A stretch of 13,977 bases of DNA from Neocallimastix lanati (nom. inval.) (GCA_016946835.1 JACVTC010000027.1:1536001-1549977); one strand, 5' to 3'; shown: positions 1 through 8,191, numbered from the stretch's first letter. Numbers and translations are program-made. Notes: a model not told the origin generated them from the sequence alone.

Positions 1-35
1 TTTTTTTTATTATTATTATAATATATTGTATCTTT

Positions 36-94
36 ATTTTTTTACAAAAGTAATTAATTGTTTGTTTAATTATTTTAAAATTTTAATATTTTAT
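36..94 (+). repeat. Exact 59-bp direct repeat, copy 1 (copy 2 at 460-518)
   Basis: Positions 36-94 and 460-518 are identical by eye, and both are followed, after an A-run of different length, by a second shared block reading AAGATAATAAA, one differing base, then ATTATACAATTATC (121-145 and 535-559). A diverged third copy of that second block lies at 164-190. The unit is therefore about 110 bp with a variable A-tract inside, duplicated with a spacing of about 420 bp. I cannot assign it to a transposon family, because the ends show no terminal inverted repeat. It may be a local segmental duplication or part of a dispersed repeat. Confidence 0.7.
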
Positions 95-197
95 CAAAAA
101 AAAAAAAAAAAAAAAAAAAAAAGATAATAAAGATTATACAATTATCAAAAAAAAAAAAAAAAAAAGGATAATAAAAATTATAAAATTATCAAAAAAA

Positions 198-261
198 AAT
201 AAAAATAAAAATAAAAATAAAAATAAAAATAATAGTAATAATAAAAAAAAAAAAAAAAAAA
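198..261 (+). repeat. AAAAT pentanucleotide microsatellite and A-tract
   Basis: Several AAAAT units from about 198 pass into AAT triplets and then an A-run ending near 262. It is simple sequence of the same kind as the AAAAT array inside the retrotransposon LTR (4549-4620). No function is inferred. Confidence 0.7.
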
Positions 262-459
262 AGAGAAAATTAATAAATATTAAATTGTATATTTAGTGAG
301 AATAGTGACATTAAAAGTTGATTTTACAAAAAAACATGGATTTCATATAATAATAATATTAATTTAGATTTATTCCCCTTTTTTTATTATATGAATTCTT
401 ATTTTGATCATTTTTAATTTTGTTTTTATTAAAGTTTCAAAATAGTTTATTATATATAT

Positions 460-518
460 ATTTTTTTACAAAAGTAATTAATTGTTTGTTTAATTATTTT
501 AAAATTTTAATATTTTAT
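460..518 (+). repeat. Exact 59-bp direct repeat, copy 2 (copy 1 at 36-94)
   Basis: Second copy of the duplicated segment described at 36-94. It is followed by the second shared block at 535-559. The 65-codon open frame at 420-617 runs through this duplicate and is therefore repeat sequence rather than a gene. Confidence 0.7.
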
Positions 519-1186
519 AATAAAAAAAAAAAAAAAGATAATAAAAATTATACAATTATCAAAAAAATAATAAAATTAAAAATTAAAAAAAAACTAAAAC
601 AAAATAAAATAAAATAATTAAAAAAACTATTCACATTTAAAATAACTTTATAACTATTTTTATTTTCAATTTATTTATGAATTTTTTTTTTATATATTAT
701 TCCATTTGAAATGAATAACATAAAATCCTAAGAGAAAATTTTATTTATTTAGTTTTTTAATATGTATTCCATTATTAAAATTATATTTAATTATTTTTAA
801 TTTTTTTTTTCATTAGTTGATTTTTATGATTTTTTGATAATTGGGAATTACTAAAAATAATTTTGTTAATTTAAAACTTAATATAATAATCTCCAATACC
901 ATTATTATTAATTATGGTATAATTAATAATAATAATTAATTTTTATCGATGTAGTTTATTTTTTTAAAAAAAAAATAATAATAAAATTTGTAATAAATTT
1001 ATAATATATATTTCAATACAACTTTTTTTTTTTAATGGTCAATAAGTATAAAAACGAAAGTATAAAAATGAACTTTATTTTTTTTTTTGTTTTATATAAT
1101 AAATAGTAATTAATACAAATTAAATAAAATAATATTAAAAAAAAGGCTTATTTCTGTTAATAAAATTTAATAATAATAATAATAAT

Positions 1187-1193
<7 letters not shown>

Positions 1194-1263
<70 letters not shown>
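1194..1263. repeat. Perfect 70-bp AAT/ATT palindrome
   Basis: An AAT triplet run (to 1228) is followed directly by an ATT triplet run (from 1229), giving two 35-nt arms that are perfect reverse complements with no loop. A short GAT run (1270-1287) follows. As DNA it could extrude a cruciform, and as RNA it would form an uninterrupted A-U hairpin. It probably arose by inversion or template switching within a triplet microsatellite. No gene is associated with it. Confidence 0.8.
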
Positions 1264-1570
1264 GATTATAATGATGATGATGATGATTAATAGTATTTAT
1301 TTCAACTTTATTAATATATTTTATGGTGAAGAGTTATTTTTTTAAAAAAAAAATATTATTAATCCACATTTTATAGAAAAAAAAAAAAAGATATAAATTA
1401 TAATTATAATCTTTAAATATATTAAGATATAATAATAATTATAAAAATTATAATAGTTTTATTGATTTACCACATTTTTTAAAAGTTTGCAAAACAAAAA
1501 TGATATAATCCTCTTTTTTTTTTAAAAAAAAATAAATAAAAAAATATTTAATTAAAATAAATTAATTTTA

Positions 1571-1958
1571 CTTTTTTTTTTTTTTTTTTTTTATAAATAT
1601 AATTATATGATTTAATTAATATTCAAGTTTTTTTTTTTTTTTTATGAATATAATTATACGATTTAATTAATATTCAAGTTTTTTTTTTTTTTTTATAAAT
1701 ATAATTATATGATTTAATTAATATTCAAGTTTTTTTTTTATAATTATATGATTTAATTAATATTCAAGTTTTTTTTTTTTTTATAAATATAATTATACGA
1801 TTTAATTAATATTCAAGTTTTTTTTTTTTTTTTTTATAAATATAATTATATGATTTAATTAATATTTAAGTTTTTTTTTTATAATTATATGATTTAATTA
1901 ATATTCAAGTTTTTTTTTTTTTTTATAAATATAATTATACGATTTAATTAATATTCAA
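1571..1958 (+). repeat. Tandem array of eight T-tract minisatellite units
   Basis: Eight head-to-tail units, ending at about 1627, 1678, 1729, 1768, 1817, 1870, 1909 and 1958. Each is a T-run followed by an AT-rich core containing ATTATA(T/C)GATTTAATTAA and usually ending in TATTCAAG. Units are long (49-57 bp) or short (39 bp, lacking the first TATAAATA of the core) and carry either TATGA or TACGA. The last six units form two copies of a long-TATGA, short-TATGA, long-TACGA trimer (1679-1817 and 1818-1958), so there is higher-order structure. It is not a CRISPR array, because there are no unique spacers and the host is a eukaryote. Confidence 0.85.
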
Positions 1959-2612
1959 TTATAATTAAAAATTTATTTAAATATCACTATATATATTATT
2001 ATTAAAGTTTTTTTAATTTCAATTTAAAAAAAGAATTTTATTTTAATAATATTATATAAATATGGAATATAAAGCAATAAAGAGATATAATAAGAAAAAT
2101 ATTAAATATAATAAAAATAATATAATGTATAATAATAATTTATACTATTTTTATTTTATAAATAATCTTGTTTATTTTATATATCTTATATATCATCCTG
2201 TTAAAATTGGTTTTTTCTTCTTTTATATATATAATTTCTTCTATTCAAATAAAACATTGAACATGTTTTGAAAATTTTGATTTTCATAAAACAATTTTGC
2301 GTCTTTTACATTTTTCCCATGTGAAATGAATATATTATTATTTCCATTTTTAATATTAGCTAATTTCTTCTTAATAAGTAACTTTAATATTTGGATCTTA
2401 ATTCAATAAGAAAAAAAAAAAAAATGGTTTTATATAGCATTTAGATTTAACATTAAAATTATGTGTAGCCTTTATTCATTCATGACCAATCTATTAGTAG
2501 CTATAGTTCTTAATTTTAAATACCAAAAGTAGTAAAATAATAGAACGATTTTTTATTATATTATTACCATTGGTAAATAGAATAATTTTAATCCTCCTAA
2601 CCTTAACTAATG

Positions 2613-2643
<31 letters not shown>

Positions 2644-3166
2644 ATAATATATATATATATATAATTAATTTATAAAATTTCAAAAATCTAATTTGAAAGG
2701 CTTTAGTAAAAAAAAAAAAAAAATATTAATAAATAAAATAAAAAAAGGAAAAATTCAATCTATTTTAATTAATACTATTATAAACCATTTTTATTTTGAT
2801 TAAAATGAAAATATTTAAAGCTTAACCTCTAATATTTTTGATAAAATATAAATATTAATTTCAATTTTATAAATAAATAAGTTATGTTTAAATTAAAATA
2901 CTAAATAACAATAATAATAAGTTACAATAATATTAATATTTATATAAATAATAGTGATATTATATATATATATATTTTTTTTTTTCATAGACTTGGAATA
3001 AACTTTATTTATTAATTTTTATTAAAAAAAAAAAAAGAAAACATAAAAGTAAAATACATAAATTTTTTTCTTTTTTTTTTTTTTTTTATATTAAAAAAAA
3101 CTAAAACTACATTTTGAGTTTCTAGGACTAAATGGCCTCTAATTCTTTTATTTACAAAACTTAAAG

Positions 3167-3172
3167 AAAAAA
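3167..3172 (-). terminator. Pol III terminator of the tRNA-Ile gene
   Basis: On the minus strand six consecutive T residues follow the tRNA discriminator base after about six nucleotides. Four or more T residues are the usual RNA polymerase III stop signal. The genome is full of T-runs, so position relative to the tRNA is the main support. Confidence 0.75.
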
Positions 3173-3189
3173 TTTACCTGCTCCTGGCG

Positions 3190-3200
3190 GGGGTCGAACC
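3190..3200 (-). promoter_or_regulatory. Internal B box (Pol III promoter)
   Basis: On the minus strand the T-arm reads GGTTCGACCCC, a full match to the GGTTCGANNCC consensus bound by TFIIIC. Together with the A box it suggests that the gene is transcribable. Confidence 0.85.
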
Positions 3201-3253
3201 CGCGATCTTCGCGTTGCATAAGAGGATCACCCTTATAAGCACGACGCCTTAAA

Positions 3254-3264
3254 CCTCTAGGCTA
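3254..3264 (-). promoter_or_regulatory. Internal A box (Pol III promoter)
   Basis: The minus-strand sequence TAGCCTAGAGG covers tRNA positions 8 to about 19 and closely fits the TRGCNNARNNGG consensus. Confidence 0.75.
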
Positions 3265-3280
3265 CAGGAGCCTTATCAAT

Positions 3281-4075
3281 TTTTTTAATACAGAATGAAC
3301 AAATAATACTAATTGTGCTAGAATAATATAAATTATTCTAACCTTATAGATTATTCTATTCTATATAATTGGAACTTTCCAATATTCTTCAAATATTACT
3401 AAATAGAAATCTTAAGTTAATAAATCACTAATTAACTTATAATTCCTTTTTGAATTATCCATCCGATTCCATTATAATGTATTAAAAATCTTTAGCCAAG
3501 AATATTGTCCTTGCCCACTTAATATATTAATATTATATTTCTTTTGTATTATGTTATATTGAAAATAATCAAATCTATTTAATTAGTTATTAAAATTTTC
3601 GTTATCAATTTAAATTTATTTTTAATTACTAAATTTAACTAAACCACAATAAAATATTCTGTATAATCTCTTTATTTTTATTTTATATATATTAGTATTA
3701 AACTATTATTAAATAATTAATAATTCAATAATATATAACTACTATTTATAACAATAATATTATTAACTAAAATAATAATTCAATTTCAATTTAAATGTTT
3801 TATTTATAAAAATAATTAGTAATTAGTTTATTAAAAAAATAGTTAGGCTTTACAAATTTTAATTTGATAAAAAAATATAAATACATGTAATTTTAGTGAA
3901 ATAAAATATAATCAATAACTTACTTTTATTAAATAAATAATTATATTATTATTTTTCTTTTATAAATTTAAATAAATAAATATTGATTTTAAAACAAATT
4001 ATTTTTTTTATTGTAATTTAATTATTTGTGTTAATTATTATTATATTCCTAAAACTATATGAACCATACCATTTT
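3281..4075. other. Intergenic region between tRNA and retrotransposon
   Basis: No open frame or RNA gene is recognised. The first part (about 3300-3540) is visibly more complex than the surrounding DNA and has three consecutive short stem-loops: TAGAATAAT/ATTATTCTA (3319-3327 with 3332-3340), TTGGAA/TTCCAA (3369-3374 with 3377-3382) and TAAGTTAAT/ATTAACTTA (3413-3421 with 3431-3439). The remainder up to the LTR at 4076 is plain AT-rich sequence. The last bases before the LTR (CATTTT) are where a target-site duplication would lie, but its partner is beyond the window end. Confidence 0.6.
3314..3427. mobile_element. Possible short solo LTR next to the tRNA gene
   Basis: A 114-bp segment begins TGTGCTAGAATAATAT, ends AAATCA, and is flanked by the same 5 bp, CTAAT (3309-3313 and 3428-3432). 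TG...CA ends with a 5-bp target duplication are the signature of an LTR-type insertion. It sits 43 bp upstream of the tRNA 5' end, the zone used by several tRNA-targeting retroelements in yeasts and amoebae. A 5-bp match between AT-rich flanks can easily be chance, and the higher-complexity sequence continues past 3427, so this is only a suggestion. Confidence 0.2.
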
Positions 4076-4548
4076 TGATACAAGATGAAAAGAAAAATAA
4101 TGATATTTTAAAATTATTATTAAATTATATTAATTATATAAAGTTTGTAAAATATATATTATTATAAAATTAAAATTAATTATATAAAAATGATGAATTA
4201 TATTAATTATAAATCATATAAAATAATATTATTATAGTATAAAATTTAATTATTATAATATAAACTTTTATATTAATGTTTATATAAAATATAACAATTA
4301 TGATTTAATATAGAGATAATAATTATAAAAAAAAATATATAAAAATATTATAAAAAAAAAAAAAATGTTTTTGTTAAAAAAATTATTGATATATGTTAAT
4401 TAGTAATAGTTGATTTAATATAAGAAAAATGTTTTAATTAGTTAAGATAGTAGTTTAGTTATTAGTTTTAATAAAATTAGTTGTTTAAGTAATTAATTGT
4501 AGAATATTATAATTAAATTATAATTATTAATAGTTAATTAATATGATA

Positions 4549-4620
4549 AAAATAAAATAAAATAAAATAAAATAAAATAAAATAAAATAAAATAAAATAA
4601 AATAAAATAAAAATAAAATA
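4549..4620 (+). repeat. AAAAT microsatellite inside the 5' LTR
   Basis: About 13 AAAAT units. The matching place in the 3' LTR (13829-13870) has shorter and partly AAAT units, making it the largest length difference between the two LTRs. Confidence 0.85.
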
Positions 4621-4689
4621 TTACAAAACAAATATCCTAAAATAAAAATTTTAAATAATTAAATAAAATAATTAATATTATTATTAGAA

Positions 4690-4696
4690 TATATAA
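4690..4696 (+). promoter_or_regulatory. TATA box of the LTR promoter
   Basis: TATATAA lies 23 nt upstream of the A that opens the GC-rich patch CCCCAGTGTAGCGCCC. The same element is conserved in the 3' LTR (around 13938-13944). In so AT-rich a genome a TATA match alone means little. The spacing to the only GC-rich segment of the LTR makes it the best candidate for the Pol II core promoter, with initiation near 4713. Confidence 0.45.
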
Positions 4697-4712
4697 TTTA
4701 ATACAATTCCCC

Positions 4713-4724
4713 AGTGTAGCGCCC
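4713..4724 (+). promoter_or_regulatory. Candidate RNA 5' end / self-primer segment
   Basis: AGTGTAGCGCCC is complementary along all 12 nt (one G-U pair) to GGGCGCTGCACT at 4785-4796. It is kept identical in the 3' LTR (13961-13972). If transcription starts here, the first nucleotides of the genomic RNA could fold back on the primer-binding region, as in the S. pombe Tf1 element, where the RNA 5' end primes reverse transcription. A purely structural U5 hairpin is the alternative. Confidence 0.5.
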
Positions 4725-4771
4725 AAAACTATTATAAATACGAATATTTAAAATATATCGTATCATATTTT

Positions 4772-4796
4772 TGGTGGAGAATCCGGGCGCTGCACT
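4772..4796 (+). promoter_or_regulatory. Primer-binding region (tRNA-like site plus self-complementary site)
   Basis: Six bases after GTATCA the sequence TGGTGGAGAATCCGGG starts with TGG, the complement of a tRNA CCA end. Its complement would be a tRNA 3' end with U70 and A73, features of tRNA-Ala, and from general knowledge it resembles tRNA-Ala 3' ends at most positions. The last part, GGGCGCTGCACT (4785-4796), instead pairs with the LTR segment 4713-4724. Minus-strand DNA synthesis should begin here in either model. Which primer is used cannot be decided from this window. Confidence 0.6.
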
Positions 4797-4823
4797 ATTA
4801 AATTATATGAAAATAATAATAAT

Positions 4824-4859
<36 letters not shown>

Positions 4860-5013
4860 ATTTTTTTTTTTTTTATTAAAATATATATATATATATAATA
4901 GTAAAAATAAATAAATAATATTAGAGATAAGTCGAATTAAATAAGAAAATAAATTACGTATTAAATATAAGTTTTGTTTCATTTTTTTTTCCTTTTTTAG
5001 TAGTTAATTAATA
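4797..5013 (+). other. Retrotransposon 5' leader
   Basis: This is about 215 nt of noncoding sequence between the primer-binding region and the first gag ATG. It contains an A28 run (4829-4856) followed almost immediately by a T14 run (4861-4874), which in RNA would pair into an A-U hairpin, and a short TA repeat. The later part (4921-5013) is of mixed composition and might hold packaging or dimerisation signals, but I see no specific motif. Confidence 0.6.
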
Positions 5014-5100
5014 ATGGTTGACGCTTCCAAAGTAAAACGTGATCTACCATATCTATGTGACTATGGTAAAGACATAGACACATGGATAGAAGATTTTTAA
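5014..5100 (+). CDS. gag N-terminal fragment, separated by a one-base shift
   Basis: The ATG at 5014 opens a 28-codon frame ending ...DTWIEDF and then TAA (5098-5100). One base further on, the frame used by the long gag ORF continues KGVMEMHDIQ (from 5099). Joined, the segments read like the usual start of a Ty3-type capsid domain, where a W-hydrophobic-acidic-F segment precedes the helical core. The shift falls exactly at a T5 run (5094-5098). A single extra T, or ribosomal +1 slippage at TTT-TAA, explains it. The 5014 ATG is therefore the likely true start of Gag, and the ATG at 5108 is internal. Confidence 0.7.
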   Translation: MVDASKVKRDLPYLCDYGKDIDTWIEDF

Positions 5101-5107
5101 GGGTGTC

Positions 5108-6583
5108 ATGGAAATGCATGACATCCAAGATTCATCTAGAATTTTTGTATGGCTAAAAATAGCCGTGGAGGCTGACTTGAGGAACGTTTTGAAATCATTA
5201 GTAACCACTCGGAATAATATCACAAGGTATCCAAACTATAAAGAAGTGCAATCAGCTATTGAAAAGTATATGGATATAAAACCAGCTGATAAATGCTCAG
5301 TTTTAAAAAATCTGAAAATAAAACCAAATGAAAATATAAAGAATTTTAACTACCGTTATTTAACCTTGTATCATCGATTAGATAGAGATTATCAGAAGAT
5401 TATATCAGTCGATGATTATTTAAATTCAATAAAATCAAGAATATATGTTCATTCTCAAATTCTCTTAGCCGAATGTGATACCTTGTCGGATGCTTTTGAA
5501 GTGGCTGTAAGAGCCGAGAAAGCCGAAAAAAGGACCATAGGAAATAATGAATTTCTCAACACTTCTATGGTCTTCCAAAATAATTCTAATTGTCAAAATT
5601 CTTTATTAGAACATCCATTATATAGAGGATTGACCGAAGGAAATAGGGATTTAGATAATTCTATACAAAATGCGTATTATGTGGGCAATGCTGATCTGTT
5701 TTCTACTGGTCGATATCGTCAAGAAAGATTTAATTCAAGGTATAATAATAACAACAATAATAATAATCAATTTAGAAATTTTACTTGCTACCTCTGTGGC
5801 GAACCAGGTCACAAAGCAAGAGAATGTAACAAAAGAAATTTAAGAAATAAAAATAAATCTCTTAATTATAGTCAGGATCAGAATCAATTAATGACCTTCG
5901 GAAAATTTAATTCTGGATTTTATAATGAAAATAATTATAATAATAATGGAAATAGAATGTTTAATAACGGAAATAATGGAAATAATTATAATATTAACAA
6001 TAATAATAATAATAATAATAATTATAATACTCTATATGGTAATAATAATTATAACAGTAATTATAATAACAATAATAATTATAATAATTTCTATAACAGT
6101 AATATTAATAGTAGCAATAATAGTAATTATAATAATTTCAATAACAGTAACAATAATAATAATAATAATAATTTTGGTAACTATAATAATAATTCCAATA
6201 ATAATAATATTAACAATGGTAATTATAATTTTAGGAACAACAACAATAGAGGAAAAAATAATTATAATAACAATAATAATTATAATAATAACAATTATAG
6301 CAATAATAATTATATTAATAGCAATTATAACAATAATAATTATAATAACAATAATATGTATAATAACAATAATAATTATAATAGAAATAATAATTATAAT
6401 AGTAATAGTAATTATGGAAATAATAATTATAATACTAATAATACTAATTATGACAACTATAACAATGATAACTACAACAATGCAAGAAATATGGAGGAAA
6501 TAAGAAATAAAAGTAATCCTAGGTACTTTGATAATCAAAATCCTCATCAGCAAAATATTAGAAGCGATAGCAATTTAAAATAG
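5108..6583 (+). CDS. gag: Gag structural polyprotein (capsid and nucleocapsid)
   Basis: This is the main gag frame, 491 codons from the first in-frame ATG. The coding sense clearly begins upstream, at 5099 in this frame and at 5014 in the adjacent one. Residues 1 to about 150 are a mixed, mostly helical segment of the retrotransposon Gag/capsid type, with charged helices such as EAVRAEKAEKR-like sequence near its end. A CCHC zinc knuckle follows at residues 227-240 (C227, C230, H235, C240; DNA 5786-5827) with basic residues after it, which should bind and package the element RNA. From about residue 265 the protein is overwhelmingly Asn with Tyr, Gly and Ser. The frame ends in TAG immediately after a slippery heptamer. 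Gag should assemble the virus-like particle in which reverse transcription occurs. The Asn-rich tail is unusual for the family. Confidence 0.9.
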   Translation: MEMHDIQDSSRIFVWLKIAVEADLRNVLKSLVTTRNNITRYPNYKEVQSAIEKYMDIKPADKCSVLKNLKIKPNENIKNFNYRYLTLYHRLDRDYQKIISVDDYLNSIKSRIYVHSQILLAECDTLSDAFEVAVRAEKAEKRTIGNNEFLNTSMVFQNNSNCQNSLLEHPLYRGLTEGNRDLDNSIQNAYYVGNADLFSTGRYRQERFNSRYNNNNNNNNQFRNFTCYLCGEPGHKARECNKRNLRNKNKSLNYSQDQNQLMTFGKFNSGFYNENNYNNNGNRMFNNGNNGNNYNINNNNNNNNNYNTLYGNNNYNSNYNNNNNYNNFYNSNINSSNNSNYNNFNNSNNNNNNNNFGNYNNNSNNNNINNGNYNFRNNNNRGKNNYNNNNNYNNNNYSNNNYINSNYNNNNYNNNNMYNNNNNYNRNNNYNSNSNYGNNNYNTNNTNYDNYNNDNYNNARNMEEIRNKSNPRYFDNQNPHQQNIRSDSNLK

Positions 6584-8121
6584 ATTATGGGAGAAGGCCA
6601 ACTTCCAGTAAACAAACCACCCTTTTATGTATAAACAACGACAATTATTGTAATGATAACTTCCATAATCATTATAATAATAATAATAATAATATTAATG
6701 AACCTAATAATTATAATGAAAATAATATATATTATAAGAATATTAAAAATAAAAATAATAATTTACTAATTAATAATAATGAAAGAAATGAAAATTATGG
6801 AAATAATGAAGAAATGGATATCAAGAATAAAGACAACAACTATAAAAACAATGAGAATATTTATTTAGTTAATAGAAAAGATAATTTTAATACTAATTCC
6901 AATGATAATGATAATAATAATTATAATAATTATAATATTTATGATAATTATAATAGTAATAATAATTATTGCAATAAACCAAATTGTAACAATAACAATA
7001 ATACTAATAATAACAATAACTTTAATAATAACAATAACCATAAAAATAACAAAAATAATAATTACACATATAATAATAATTACATTAATAATCGTTACAA
7101 TAATGATAATAATAGTAATAGTTATAATAATAATAATAATAATAATAATGATAATCATAATAGTAGTTATAATAATAATTATAATTTTGTTAATAATGGT
7201 AATAATTATAATAATGATGATTATAATAATCGAGGTAATATTAATAACAATAATTATAATAATAATAGTCATAGTTATATTAATAATAATAATAGTAATA
7301 TTAATAATAATAGTGATATTAATAATAATGTTAATATTAATAATAATAATAGTAATTATAACAATAAGAATCTTAATAATAATTATAGTAATAGTGATTA
7401 TAGTAATGATAATTATAATAATAACGATACTAATAATTACAATCATAATAATAATTATAAAAATTACAATAACTATAATTATAATTATAATAATAGTATT
7501 ATGAAATGTAATAGTGATAATGTTAATATGAGAAATGATAATAATGATTATTATATCGATGATAATAATAATCATTATAATAATTGTAATAATCATTGTA
7601 ATAATAATATTAAGGATAATGATAATGAAAAAAATGATTATTATAATAACAATTATAATAAAAATAATAATAATGTTTATTTAAGAGATACCAATGAAGA
7701 ATTCCAGGATGAAGTTGTTTTTGCTGCTCAGAGAAAAGGGAAACAAAATAAAGAAAAATATAAGGGGCCTTATAAAGAAACACAAAGGCTTCATCTCAAA
7801 GATAATCCAGTTCCTATTCACACTCCAGCCATGAAACAAATAAATAATAATAATGATAATTATAATGATAGTAATAATAATGAGGAACTAAATAATAATA
7901 AAATAATTGAAGGTGAATATCTTTCTTCTACAAAAAAGGTTAATTTTAGAGAAAATCCAGATATTATTGAAATTAATAATAATGGAAATATTCGAGATGA
8001 AGATAATATGAATTTAGAGGATGATCCAAATAATTTAAATTATAATAATAATAATAATCATAATATTAATATTGATGATTATAATAATAATATTAACAAT
8101 AATGACAATTCTAATAATATC

Positions 8122-8191
<70 letters not shown>

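Larger units (their letters stand above)
1..3166. other. AT-rich intergenic DNA without a recognisable gene
   Basis: I see no coding region here. The only open frames are short (65 and 69 codons, at 420-617 and 2062-2271) and consist of Lys, Asn, Ile, Phe and Tyr codons, which AT-rich DNA produces by chance. The stretch is dominated by A and T homopolymers (for example a T27 run at 2613-2639), AAT/ATT triplet repeats, a GAT run near 1270-1287 and TA dinucleotides near 2650. Segments with slightly more complex sequence (about 300-420, 690-780 and 2270-2600) show no codon structure, splice-bounded frame or RNA fold that I recognise. Short local repeats include a 14-bp tandem duplication at 1045-1072. 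Individual repeats are listed separately. Confidence 0.7.
3179..3271 (-). tRNA. tRNA-Ile (anticodon UAU) with a 19-nt intron
   Basis: Read on the minus strand, this segment folds as a full cloverleaf. The acceptor stem is GCTCCTG/CAGGAGC (7 bp) with A at the discriminator. The D-stem is GCCT/AGGC, with GG in a 9-nt loop. The anticodon stem is TCGTG/CGCGA, with one wobble pair. The T-stem is GCGGG/CCCGC with loop TTCGACC. The anticodon loop reads C-U-U-A-U-A-A, giving anticodon UAU after removal of a 19-nt intron (3215-3233) placed after position 37, the canonical site for the nuclear tRNA splicing endonuclease. The intron contains CTTAT, which can pair with ATAAG spanning the anticodon, as in other pre-tRNAs. 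The mature length is 74 nt before CCA addition, and CCA is not encoded. tRNA-Ile(UAU) reads the AUA codon and carries an intron in many eukaryotes. The 5' flank (above 3271) is followed by an LTR-like patch. Confidence 0.95.
4076..4765 (+). repeat. 5' LTR
   Basis: The left copy of the long terminal repeat starts at TGATACAAGATG, the first point at which it agrees with the copy at 13361. It is taken to end at GTATCA (4760-4765), which mirrors TGATAC and leaves the primer-binding region just downstream. The length is then about 690 bp. Alternatively it ends at 4784, directly before a self-complementary primer site. It consists of a long AT-rich U3, an AAAAT array (4549-4620), a TATA box (4690-4696) and a short GC-rich patch (4711-4726) taken as the start of R. 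The right copy shows the same order but stops at the window edge at the equivalent of 4729. Confidence 0.9.

Noticed and set aside
420-617. 65-codon open frame
   Set aside because: It runs through a duplicated AT-rich repeat (460-518) and a poly-A tract, and is low complexity and Lys-rich at its end.
1571-1958. CRISPR-like array
   Set aside because: Units are directly tandem with T-runs in place of unique spacers, and the window is eukaryotic.
2062-2271. 69-codon open frame with Phe/Tyr/Asn-rich product
   Set aside because: The composition is what random AT-rich DNA gives. There is no recognisable motif, and the one hydrophobic stretch is not enough to call a membrane protein.
3271-4076. 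tRNA-targeted integration of the large retrotransposon
   Set aside because: The LTR starts about 800 bp from the tRNA 5' end, well outside the tens to a few hundred bases typical of tRNA-targeting elements. Proximity is probably chance.
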